Below, one piece after another: positions 11,401 to 20,374 of a stretch of DNA of 64,000 nt. How positions within the stretch are numbered: the stretch's first letter is position 1; every line of letters starts with the position of its first letter. A model generated the notes under the pieces. That model was not told the DNA's origin, searched no databases, and saw only the letters and a list, made by a program, of their open reading frames with translations. Origin of the DNA: Larix kaempferi (lineage: Eukaryota; Streptophyta; Pinopsida; Pinales; Pinaceae); contig BSBM01000190.1 of assembly GCA_027924585.1 (NCBI GenBank), positions 3,854,501-3,918,500 of the forward strand. The letters are read 5' to 3'. Position numbers and translations under genes: made by a program.

Positions 11401-11664
11401 TTTAAATCACACCAAATATGTCAAATAAAATAAACTAGATCATTTAAACCAAGATTCACAAAATATGTAAGTTCAAAGAACATGTATATAATCTTCAAAA
11501 AAATACTCATGAACACATGTGCAAGTTCAATGTACCCATATATGTATATATCTAGTCCAAAAATAAATCTTCTCAACATGTCCAAAACAAATGTTTCCAA
11601 TCTAGATGCATATCAACAACAAAAAAATTGTCCACCATGCTATAAAGATAAAATGTCCACCATG

Positions 11665-13885
11665 CTATCCTCCACTCGGGCCTCCCCCTGGACTCAACCC
11701 ACCCTGCAACATGTGTAAGAAAAGATTATGAATATCATTTAAATTATTTAAACTATATTCAGAAAATTAAACTTATATGTCAACAAACAATTCAAATATT
11801 AACAATATTACATCAAATTCTCCAAATGCTTGTCCACCACCATCCTCCAAAGGATTTTTTCCTTTGCTTCCAAAATATTTGAGAGACCCAAGCTGCAACA
11901 TATATAAAATCAATTTATAAATCTCATAAATATAAATCCATAAAAATTAAAATATTAAAACAGGAAACAAAATTAAAGCACTAAACGAAATCACCTCTCT
12001 ACCAATATCTGCTCCATTAAGCAAAGAACCTATATCTCCCCCCTAAAATTTAAGTTGTATTAATAAATAAAATATAATGCAAACCAAAAAAATTACTATG
12101 CCAATTAACTTAAAACTAAAACAAAAAGATTAAAAAACATTAGCTCACAACAGATGGTAAATCATTTATAAAGTTTGTATCTAAAGAAACCTGCATGGAT
12201 AAGTCAAATTAACAATAAGATGCATAGTTAAATTAACATTCAAAAAATAATAATATATATATATATCAAATTCAAACATAATTACAAATATGTTAATAAT
12301 AAATATGTACCTCTCTCTCTAGATTTTCACTAGTTGAAATGTGGAAAGAATGTTCGTTCATCATTCTTGAAAACTGCAACCAATTTAAACATTTACATAA
12401 TGTACCTATTACTTTACATCAAAAAATATAATTTATCATTCATATAATGTAACCAAAAAAATCAATTCAAAATAAATAAAATATTTAATTAAGATCAAGT
12501 CATATCGTAGTCAACAAACCTCTCCCAAACTCGATGTGTCATTGGATATCACATTTGCCGCTAGGTCACGACAAACCTTCACATATGCCCTGAGATCTTC
12601 AATGCTCATTCCATCTATCTCATCATCAGTTTTGTAAACAAACTTTTGACGAGTAACAGAACGAGCCCTTTCTCGAACCAAACCCACATCTACTCCAACT
12701 AATGCTGACGATAAACCATCGCCAACAAAATTCCTTGCAATTATCCCAAGTTGAGATGTGGGCTCTATCTCTGATTTTAATGCCACCAACCTAGGTGGAT
12801 GAGATATCTGGGGTGGAGGTTGAAGAGTTGCAGGATCTCTAAATGCACCTTCTCGATCATATATTCGACCCTTTCCAACTCCATAAAATTTTGAATGAAC
12901 ATCGGTATAGTCTGGCTTCATATTTAAAAAAAACCTAGCATAAAAAAATCTAGCAAAATATTGAGAAACTTCATCGTTCCACAGAAATCGACCATAGGTT
13001 GCAAGAAACCGATCATAAAGTAGATGTGCAAGATGAGGATGCTTGAAATATTGCACTTTCAATATTTCTTTTTTCAGACCTTCTTTGAAATTAAACATTG
13101 ATTTGGCATGTTCTTTTGTCACTCTCTCCTTCACAACATCCCATTTGTCTGGACCCATCACTTGTTCCCTTCGTCTTCGCATCAAATCTACAAAACCATC
13201 TGTAGTTGGTCCGAGATTCTCATATGCCTGAATGAAGTTTTGCAATGATCCCAAAACAATCTCCAAACTTTGTTTACTCTCTAGAGGGAGATCCATAGTA
13301 GACAAATCATTTGCCAACTTGTCGTAGTGGGATCTACATCTTTCATGAGTCATTTGATGATCACCACCTTCCCATGGAAGCTCCCGAGGTAGATCAAATG
13401 GATATGTTGTAATGGGTGTACAACCCTCGGTTAATTCAACATATTGAGTCCTAGCTCGACCATCACCACCTCGTGTAGAATGGTGAGCCTCTTGAGAACC
13501 TTGCTCTGCACCCTCATCTGTCTCCCTTGCTTGCTCTGCTTCCCTCCCTATAGAATTACTAGCATCTTCCAAACCATGCTCTGCTTCAAATGAAAAAAAG
13601 GTCTTATTTAAACACAAATACAAATTTTGTACACACAAAAAAACTATTTGCATATAAATGTTAAAAGATCGATATTCAGATACCAATAGAGGGTCGAGAT
13701 CGACGTTCTCCCACAAAAGATATAGGGGAATTATTTGTATCCCTTTCACCTCGTCGATGCGAACTATACATTAAATTAGAATCCCGAGGGGAGGTTGACA
13801 ACCTTCGATTATCACTTGTAACACCAACCCCAGAAGTTTGTGAAGACCTCCTACGTTTTCACCTCAAAGAATCCTCTCTTTCCAT
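11665..13885 (-). pseudogene. Unknown seven-exon gene, ~511 aa, single in-frame stop
   Basis: Coding exons on the minus strand: 13885-13684, 13580-12520, 12373-12311, 12190-12149, 12042-11995, 11892-11812 and 11703-11665 (stop TAG at 11667-11665). All junctions are GT..AG. Introns 2-6 are all phase 0 and the five terminal exons are 63, 42, 48, 81 and 39 nt, so the frame is kept throughout. This is strong evidence of a real spliced gene. I do not recognise the protein. The N-terminus is Arg/Ser-rich and probably disordered. The middle (about residues 110-300) is helical and charged, with 'LPWEGGDHQMTHERCRSHY' and Tyr/Phe-rich 'YFARFFYARFFL'. The C-terminus is Gly-rich ('GGLSPGGGPSGG'). The only lesion seen is TGA at codon 9 of exon 1 (probably CGA). 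It converges on the DDE-like gene and may be its partner in one element. 'Pseudogene' reflects that one codon. Confidence 0.65.
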
Positions 13886-14203
13886 TTGATATATAATGCC
13901 TACACTTACACACAAATATCAACTAATTACATATTCAAATCCTACATGTTAATTCTACGAATTCTAAAACCTAACTACTAAAGAGACTAAGTTATTTAAC
14001 AAGGACCTAGATTTACCTAATTTATCATCTAATAGTTCTCAAAAAGAGTTTAGCTAATATTGTTAGATGTGTGACGAATTAATGTACCAATTTTCTAAGT
14101 ATTTTTTATGTTTAAAATGAATGAAACCAATATAGTTAAGTACTAAGTGAAGGGTTGATTTCTTTATGTCAAAGAATGAGTTCATGAACCTGTTTTAACT
14201 TCT

Positions 14204-14540
14204 GACCTCAATCTTAAATTAATAATTTAAATGATATTTTAATACCTTAAACATAAATTACATCTTCAAATATTTTCATTATTGCACAAAATAAAATAAA
14301 AATTGACAATTCATGTATTATGTTTAGAGTTGAAATGTTTTCCAAATTTGCCATTTTTGATAATAGTTTTCAATTTCTTAAATTAATAATTTAATCAAGA
14401 TATTTTAATACTTTAAACATAAATTATATCTACAAATATTCTCATTATTCCATAGAATAATTTTTTTTTACCGTTCATAGTATTATGTTTGGAGTTAAAT
14501 GATATGTTTCCCAAATTGGCCATGTTTGACAATGGCCTTC
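14204..14540. repeat. Tandem duplication, ~170-bp unit
   Basis: Two adjacent copies share 'TTAAATTAATAATTTAA', 'ATATTTTAATAC.TTAAACATAAATTA', 'TATTATGTTT.GAGTT' and 'CCAAATT.GCCAT.TTTGA'. The second copy runs into the foldback at 14522. Confidence 0.75.
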
Positions 14541-14676
14541 AATTTCAATTTGATAATGGTAACGATTCTTGGTATTATGTTCTCCAAGTTTTCCATGTTG
14601 CAAACAAAGGAAAACATAATACCAAGAATCCCCGCCTTTACAAAAATAAAACTCAAGACCATTGTGGCATAATATC
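14522..14676. repeat. ~155-bp foldback with an 18-bp perfect stem
   Basis: GATTCTTGGTATTATGTT (14564-14581) is exactly complementary to 14613-14630, with a 31-nt loop. Pairing continues outward imperfectly (ACAATGGCCTTCAATTT against the complement of 14660-14676), for arms of ~77 nt. Both strands therefore encode similar short frames ('DSWYYV...HNTKN'). A miRNA-like or MITE hairpin is possible. Confidence 0.8.
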
Positions 14677-14914
14677 ACCTAATAGTTTCTAAAATGACTA
14701 CAACTATTATTGTTCAATTGCATAAAACTTACTATAGTACATCTAAATTACAGCCTATTCATGTCTATAGCTCCGTTGTACATAAAGTCCATTTAAAGTT
14801 TTGTTCTATCAAAAATAGAGTTTAATTGTCTAAAGTTTTGTTGTATCTATAGCTATCTATCCACACAGTTTGTAATAGAACTAATATATTGATCTCTGCA
14901 CTCTGTGAACATAG

Positions 14915-15000
14915 ACAGAATTCATGAACTGTCCATGTCCATGTTGACAGAGTTAATGAACTCTGTCCTCGTCCATTTCAACAGAGTTCATGAACTCTGT
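14915..15000. repeat. 34-bp-period palindromic array (ACAGAGTTCATGAACTCTGT)
   Basis: Palindromes are centred at 14923.5, 14956.5 and 14990.5. The last (14981-15000) is a perfect 20-bp palindrome. Spacers contain GTCCATGTCCATGTTG. A degenerate unit may follow near 15024. It lies inside the leader intron of the seven-exon gene. Confidence 0.85.
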
Positions 15001-15201
15001 CCATGTCCATGTTGACAAAGTTTTCAGATAAAACAAGCCTATATATAAATGGGATATGTCCTTTACAAATAAAATTACTGTCCTACTTTTATTTTCATTT
15101 CTAAACACTGGCAAATCCAACAATTTAAAAAAAACAACTAACTGAACACTAACCATATTCCTCTTTAAATTTAAATTTAAATCATTTTCAACAGACCATT
15201 T

Positions 15202-15393
15202 GACCAGAGCCCAAGAACTCTGCGGAAGTGGACAGAGTCCTTAGACTCTGCCCGATTGGGCAGAGTCCAAGAACTCTGTCCATTTGGACAGAGTCCATGG
15301 ACTCTATCCAAATGGGCAGAGTCCATGGACTTTGTCCAAATGGGCAGAGTCCATGGACTCTGTCCAAATGGGCAGAGTCCATGGACTCTGCCC
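15202..15393. repeat. 28-bp-period palindromic array centred on CCATGG
   Basis: Seven units occur at an exact 28-bp period (centres 15213.5, 15241.5, 15269.5, 15297.5, 15325.5, 15353.5 and 15381.5). Each unit is a 24-bp (near-)palindrome of the form GGGCAGAGTCC/ATGGACTCTGCCC, with a 4-nt spacer such as AAAT. The last unit (15370-15393) is a perfect palindrome. Units at the 15202 end are more diverged. Open frames on both strands ('ESMDSVQMGRVHGLCP') are repeat artefacts. Confidence 0.95.
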
Positions 15394-16065
15394 AATTTTG
15401 GGCAGATTACCACAGCCGCCACGAAAAGCAAACGAAACGATTGCAGGCGAGAAAAACGTAGGCGAATTAGAAAAATAATTTCTGCATACCTCTTCAAATG
15501 CAGCCGAAACTAAAACAGGCGAATTAAAATCTGGCCGAGGAGAGCCCAAAGCCGAATTTGAAACACCCAAAACAAAATGAAAGTAGACAGAAAGGAATAC
15601 CTGCAAAAACAACAGCAACTTAAATGAGAAAACCTGCAATAACAATAGCAACATAAATAAGAAACTTAAACAGAAAAACATAATTTCAAAACGAAAATTG
15701 GAAAACCATTACCTCTGCACACCACCGTGTCGATATGTCACCTGCTACAGAACCTCGGTGACGTTAGAACGACTGAAACAAAAATACGACCGTGCAAGAA
15801 AGCCAGAACCTCACATACGTGCGGATGGCGAGAACAGAAGGTGGCAGACAAAAGATTGGCAGAGGCGGGGTATAGAAACTACACTCCAGCTACGACGAAC
15901 AGCCGTGCACACGGCCGGGGTGGCGGACCAGCGACACACAGCAACGACCAATCGGGTGGCAGACAAGCGACAGAACGGACCGATGACGGAGAGGCAGGGC
16001 CACCATCAGCGCCACAAGGGTCCACAAGATGCAAAGAAAGTGACGGGTGAATGGCCGGGACCGAG

Positions 16066-16163
16066 CTTTTATGCTGAATAATTGTTCAGCCGCATAATTA
16101 TTCGGCCGAATAATTGTTCGGCCAAATACTTATTCGGCCGAACAATTATTCGGCCGAATAATT
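16066..16163 (-). promoter_or_regulatory. 16-bp-period palindromic array (CGGCCG cores) next to a TATA-like box
   Basis: Cores CAGCCG/CGGCCG/CGGCCA lie at 16087, 16103, 16119, 16135 and 16151, an exact 16-bp period. AATTATTCGGCCGAATAATT at 16096-16115 and again at 16144-16163 is a perfect 20-bp palindrome. A TATA-like CATAAAAG on the minus strand (16073-16066) lies immediately downstream. The array is therefore placed like an upstream promoter element of the minus-strand seven-exon gene. Diverged related halves occur at 16254-16290. Confidence 0.7.
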
Positions 16164-16165
16164 GC

Positions 16166-17260
16166 ACACAGCGCCGTGAGTTTCCTCCGTCCGGCTAAAA
16201 CTTGGCACATACATCGAGGCCACTGTTAGGTCTAACGGTGGCTCGTTAACTGTTATTCGGCCAAATAAATACTAAGTTGTTTGGCCGAATAACCTCCGCT
16301 ATAGTTCTTTGCCCGCCGATTCTCACCAAAGTGTTACCCACCTTCGCGTTTCCACCCTAAGCCAGTTGTTAAATCATACTCTTTATGCATCATAAATTAT
16401 TCTTTTAAACTTGCTCCTTATCAGGATAGTTAGGATAAAATAGGGTTAAAAAATCAGAATTAGGTTTTATTTTAGCAGCTACTAAATTTTCCATTTCAGT
16501 TTTTTTTTAATTGCATCCTAGATTAGATTAATTTGCATCTTAAGATTTGAATTACATTTTAAGCACTCAGATAGGTGGTTTGAGAGACTCTCTATTTTGA
16601 GAGCACAGCTTACAAGCAGCAGGGCCTTTATTCCTGTGAGGGTTAGCTATTTCAAACACATCGGAAGCTGCTGTAAGCGACCTGTGTGGGCTATCTCTCC
16701 TTCGTTGGCCTCGGTCATAAAATCGGGCCAACAGGGCGTCTTAGGAGTGTTAAACTTTGAGCACTTTAACCGCTTTGAAGCTCGACTATCCGTTGATGCT
16801 GCCTCTTTGCTTCCTTGAGGTGTGAACCCTGTTGGCATAGCTCTATGGGGTGGGCCCCCTCTTTCGATGGCTCAACTGTTGGGCGGTGTGTGACCAGAAA
16901 TCACCATGGAGAACTTTAGTTGTTTCAAGGCTCTGCGTATGTGGTTTATCCTTTCTTCTTTTCGTCCCCTAAATGATCCTGGGGCTGCCACATGTTTGCG
17001 GTGGTTTTCATTCAAGGGTGCTCTGAGCTTGATAATCGTCAATCTCTTTGGCACTTTGAATAAAATACCAGTTGTTGACATGAAATTAATCGGCCATCTT
17101 TACTTGAGTTTCCCCTATAACTTACATAGTCGATCTTTCGCCACAAGGTAAAATGAACCTCTTTCTGTCTGTGTCGCTGCCGCTATAGATTCTCTCCCAT
17201 ATGTCTTAATAAACACATCGTATACTGGAGCTTCCTTTGGTCGATCAGGCTATTGATATT
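16166..17260. other. Unassigned; possible LTR remnant
   Basis: No domain, RNA gene or clear repeat is recognisable. The stretch 16570-17150 has a more even base composition than its neighbours and short open frames on both strands without convincing coding character. It may be a remnant of the copia-type element that follows. A near-palindrome CCACTGTTAG-GT-CTAACGGTGG lies at about 16220. Confidence 0.25.
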
Positions 17261-17264
17261 AGTA

Positions 17265-18885
17265 CTAACATCCAAAACTGTTACAGACATAACAATTACC
17301 CAAAAATAATTGCATATTTCTGCTTGTCATTGGTCTTCTTGGCATTTCTCCTATCCTATTTTCATTTTGAAAAGAAGCAAATTTTTTACTATCTTCCTTT
17401 CCAACTGGGTCTTTGAGTACATTAACATAACTCCTTTTGTTTCCATCTTGTATTGTTGAAGACGATTGTTCAGAATTCATTCCTTTGTCATAACCTAATC
17501 TGGTTTTTGTACTGGATGATCTTTGGCAACTTAGGATGTCACCTGGAGTTTTTGAGTGCTCATAAACATTGATTGAAAGAATTCTTCATAAATATTCTTT
17601 CTAAGTAAGACCATTTCAACTTCAAACTTATTTAATTACTGCTCTCTTTTCTTGAGTTGTTGTTCTAGACTGTTTTCAACCCTTTTAGCTTCTGGAAGCC
17701 GATTTTTTAAGTCATCGATAATTCTTTCTGTATCATTGTTTTTCTCTTCAAACTCTGTCATTTTGGTTTTCGATTTTTTGTACATCCTTTTATATTTCCT
17801 TAATTATTCAAGAGCACTTATGAGCTATGCTTCAATATATACCACTCCTAATTCTTATTTAGGGTTTTCACTCTCTATTCCCATGAATAGAACTTTTGAT
17901 TCTTCATCTTCACTAGACTCATCTGGGAAGCTGCCATCCATGGAGTAAAAAGCATTCTTTTTATTTTTCTTCCTAAAAATCCTTTTCTCCTTCTTGATGT
18001 CTTCAGGGCACTCATCATTGTCTTGTTGTTTGGGATAAGGGAATTTGGAAGAAAAGTGACCAATTCCCATACAGTTGAAAGATTTTAAGGGAAATTTCCC
18101 TTTGTACTTTCCAGAAGCCTTCTTAAGATTTTTAACAAGAAGAGATTCTCCATCATCAAATACTTCTGATTGAATCTTTGTTTTAGATTTCTTAGCTACT
18201 TTTGATGCTTTAAAAGTTGCTTCCTTCTTTTGAGAATTATCTTGTCCAATCCTCATTTCATAACCTAGGATTTCATATAGTTCATCCATGATGAGCTTGT
18301 CAAGGTTTTATTTATCTTCTAGGGTGGAAATATTAGGATTGTCAATCATTGGAAGTGATCTTAGTACTTTTTCAACTATTTCCATTTCTTCCAATTCTGC
18401 TCCTAGCCCTTGAATTGCATTAATAATTTCATCAATTATATCAAACTATTCTGAAATGTTCTCTTCTTCCCTCATTTTTATACTTTCAAATTGAGCTTTA
18501 AAAGTATGGATTTTGACCCTTTTTACCTTGGTGTCTCCTTCATAGATGGTCTGCAATTTGTCCCACATCTCCTTCGTTGCTTTGCAATGCATCACCTTGG
18601 CAAAGATTGTTATGTCTAATCCAGCCAAAATTGCATTAACAACTTTTCCATTGTATCCAAATTGTTTTATTCCTTTAAGATCCATGTGAGGGATTTTGGA
18701 TATATATACCTCGATTCTACAAATAACGAAACTTCTAGTATAATAGAAATTATTTTACATCTCATCCTAACACTCCAGAACGCATAATCCTCACCATTGA
18801 ATAGTGGAACCTTGGAGGACATTTTCCCATGTTGATCCATAGTGATAAAAGATCTCTCTTCAAGCAGTTAGACTTTTATTGAAGA
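17265..18885 (-). pseudogene. Ty1/copia-type gag, fragmented
   Basis: Reading leftward from a start near 18840, the conceptual protein begins 'MDQHGKMSSKVPLFNGEDY', the usual copia gag N-terminus. The UBN2/Retrotran_gag region follows ('VVNAILAGLDITIFAKVMH', 18446-18685). Then come a Lys-rich segment and a degraded zinc knuckle at 17855-18289 ('FNCMGIGHFSSKFPYPK', final Cys lost). A further knuckle-like 'CYVCNSFGC' lies near 17280. Stops and frame changes break it into at least four pieces. Gag packages the element RNA. No protease, integrase or RT follows in the window, so the element is truncated at its 3' side. Confidence 0.7.
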
Positions 18886-18890
18886 GACCT

Positions 18891-18902
18891 TCTCTCATAC
18901 CA
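18891..18902 (-). other. Primer binding site (initiator Met-tRNA type)
   Basis: The minus strand reads TGGTATGAGAGA two bases after the LTR end (CCAACA). This is one or two changes from the standard TGGTATCAGAGC that pairs with the 3' end of initiator tRNA-Met in copia elements. Confidence 0.65.
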
Positions 18903-18904
18903 AT

Positions 18905-19557
18905 TGTTGGAAAATCAAGTACTAAGATGGAGGGGTGAATCATATTTTAGAAATTTCTTCAATTTTTATCCCTTTGAAGAGAAAATCAACAATAGAAACA
19001 TAACACATAATTTTATCGTGGAAATCCAATTGGGAAAACCACAAACACGTTCTATTACTGCAAAATTATATTTACAACTATTTGCAAGCACCAACTTGAT
19101 GGATTCTACAGAACTCAATATTTTCCGATACGACTGAAGGATGCAACGACACCCAATATTTTCAGCTACAACTGAAGGATGCAACAAAACCATGGTTACC
19201 ATCAATAACTGGAAGGAAGCTATAACTTCGTACAATATTTTGTAGCCTATCCTTACGCCTCACAACCACCCTTTAAATGATTATGCATCATCTATTTTCT
19301 CTACACCTTTTGATTTGATATTTGAATGTATGGAGACTCTTTATTTGAAGGATTAAAGCATTGTTTATATACGCTTAATCTTTCTTCTTCACCCAATAGT
19401 CACAACTCTTCATCGTGACCGTTCAATTTGCAATTACCTCACTTAAACTAATTCATAATTACCTCTTTGTTTTAACCTGCGAAATTAACAGCACGATTAT
19501 GAAACACTTCGAATTTGCAACCCCAACTTCAACATGCTGACTCTGATTCCTATATCA
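18905..19557 (-). mobile_element. 5' LTR of the copia-type element
   Basis: The minus-strand LTR would run from TGATATAGG (19557) to CCAACA (18905), ~650 bp with TG...CA ends, followed by the PBS. A TATATAAAC box lies near 19365-19357 on the minus strand. Only this LTR is in the window, so the 19557 boundary is less certain than the 18905 end. Confidence 0.5.
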
Positions 19558-19562
19558 AGTGT

Positions 19563-20105
19563 TGAAAAATCAAAGATATACTCTTAATTTTGCGTCTTCG
19601 ACTTCTCCCTTCCGACTCCGACTCGCTGATTCCGACGTTGACTTTGTAACTTTGACTTTTCGACTGTGATTTCGAATTCGTGACTCTAACTTGTCGAATA
19701 CGACTCCAACTAGCCGACTACATCTCTGACTTCGACTCAGCTGAAAATGGTCGATAATAAGTCGACAAGATATCAACTATTGACTTGATTTACAATGACT
19801 CAACCATAATAAAAATAGTTGGCACTGATCGACTTTATGTGACTATCGACCACTTTTTAGCTTAGACATATTCATAAAAACAATTGGCACCAATAGAATT
19901 TATATGAATATTGACCACTTTTTAGCTTCAACATCTTCGACGACTAACTATGATGTCCACCTCTGACTTTGACTTGACTGAAAATGGCCGATAATAAGTC
20001 GACAATAGATAAAATATCGACTTGATTTACAATGACTCGACCATAATAAAATAAGTTGGCATTGATCGAATTTATATGACTATAGACCACTTTCTAATGT
20101 ACAAA
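19563..20105. repeat. Dispersed repeat rich in GACTTCGAC motifs, copy 1
   Basis: The segment begins 'ATATACTCTTAATTTTGCGTCTTCGAC' (in parts) and contains iterated CGACT/GACTTCG motifs. Repeated blocks follow, such as 'GGTCGATAATAAGTCGA' and 'ACTATCGACCACTTTTTAGC'. A homologous copy in the same orientation lies at 40,690-41,230. No coding function is apparent. Confidence 0.75.
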
Positions 20106-20374
20106 CTTAGGATTGTCGCACAAAAACTCTAGACTTCTCAAATTTGACTGAAACAAGGTTTGGGGAAGCTTGGTGGACTGAGGGTGGACTAGATCAAAGT
20201 CTTGGGATGGATAGGACGCTCTGATGTGGAATGATACCTATAATATATATTGATACATTTTATGTTTGAATAGAAGTAAGGCTGCAATTTACTCCAATGC
20301 TCCTAGTCCCCTCAGCATATGCAGACTAGTATGGTAGGAAAATTGACTAAAATATGGGGATGGGTGTTTTAGTC

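Larger units (their letters stand above)
13899..16040 (-). other. 5'-UTR exons and long leader intron of the seven-exon gene
   Basis: Minus-strand splice sites define a leader exon ending at 15713 (GTGCAGAG|GTAATG) and a second leader exon 15600-15490 (TTTTTGCAG| ... GAAGAG|GTATGC). An acceptor GTGTAG| at 13900 lies 15 nt upstream of the ATG. The resulting ~1.6-kb intron (15489-13900) contains two palindromic arrays, a direct duplication and a foldback. The first exon would start near 16040, below a TATA-like CATAAAAG (16073-16066). Confidence 0.5.

Noticed and set aside
2199-15393. CRISPR-like appearance of regularly spaced palindromic repeats
   Set aside because: The spacing between palindromes is only a few bases to ~17 bases and spacers are not unique. 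The context is a plant nuclear transposon-rich region with no cas genes.
15177-15681. Several 64-125-codon frames on both strands with 'QSPWTLPIW'/'GRVHGLCP' repeats
   Set aside because: They are produced by the 28-bp palindromic array (period not a multiple of three) and are not proteins.
16570-17150. Possible rRNA or organellar DNA fragment, because of its more even base composition
   Set aside because: No recognisable rRNA or organellar motif was seen; left as unassigned.
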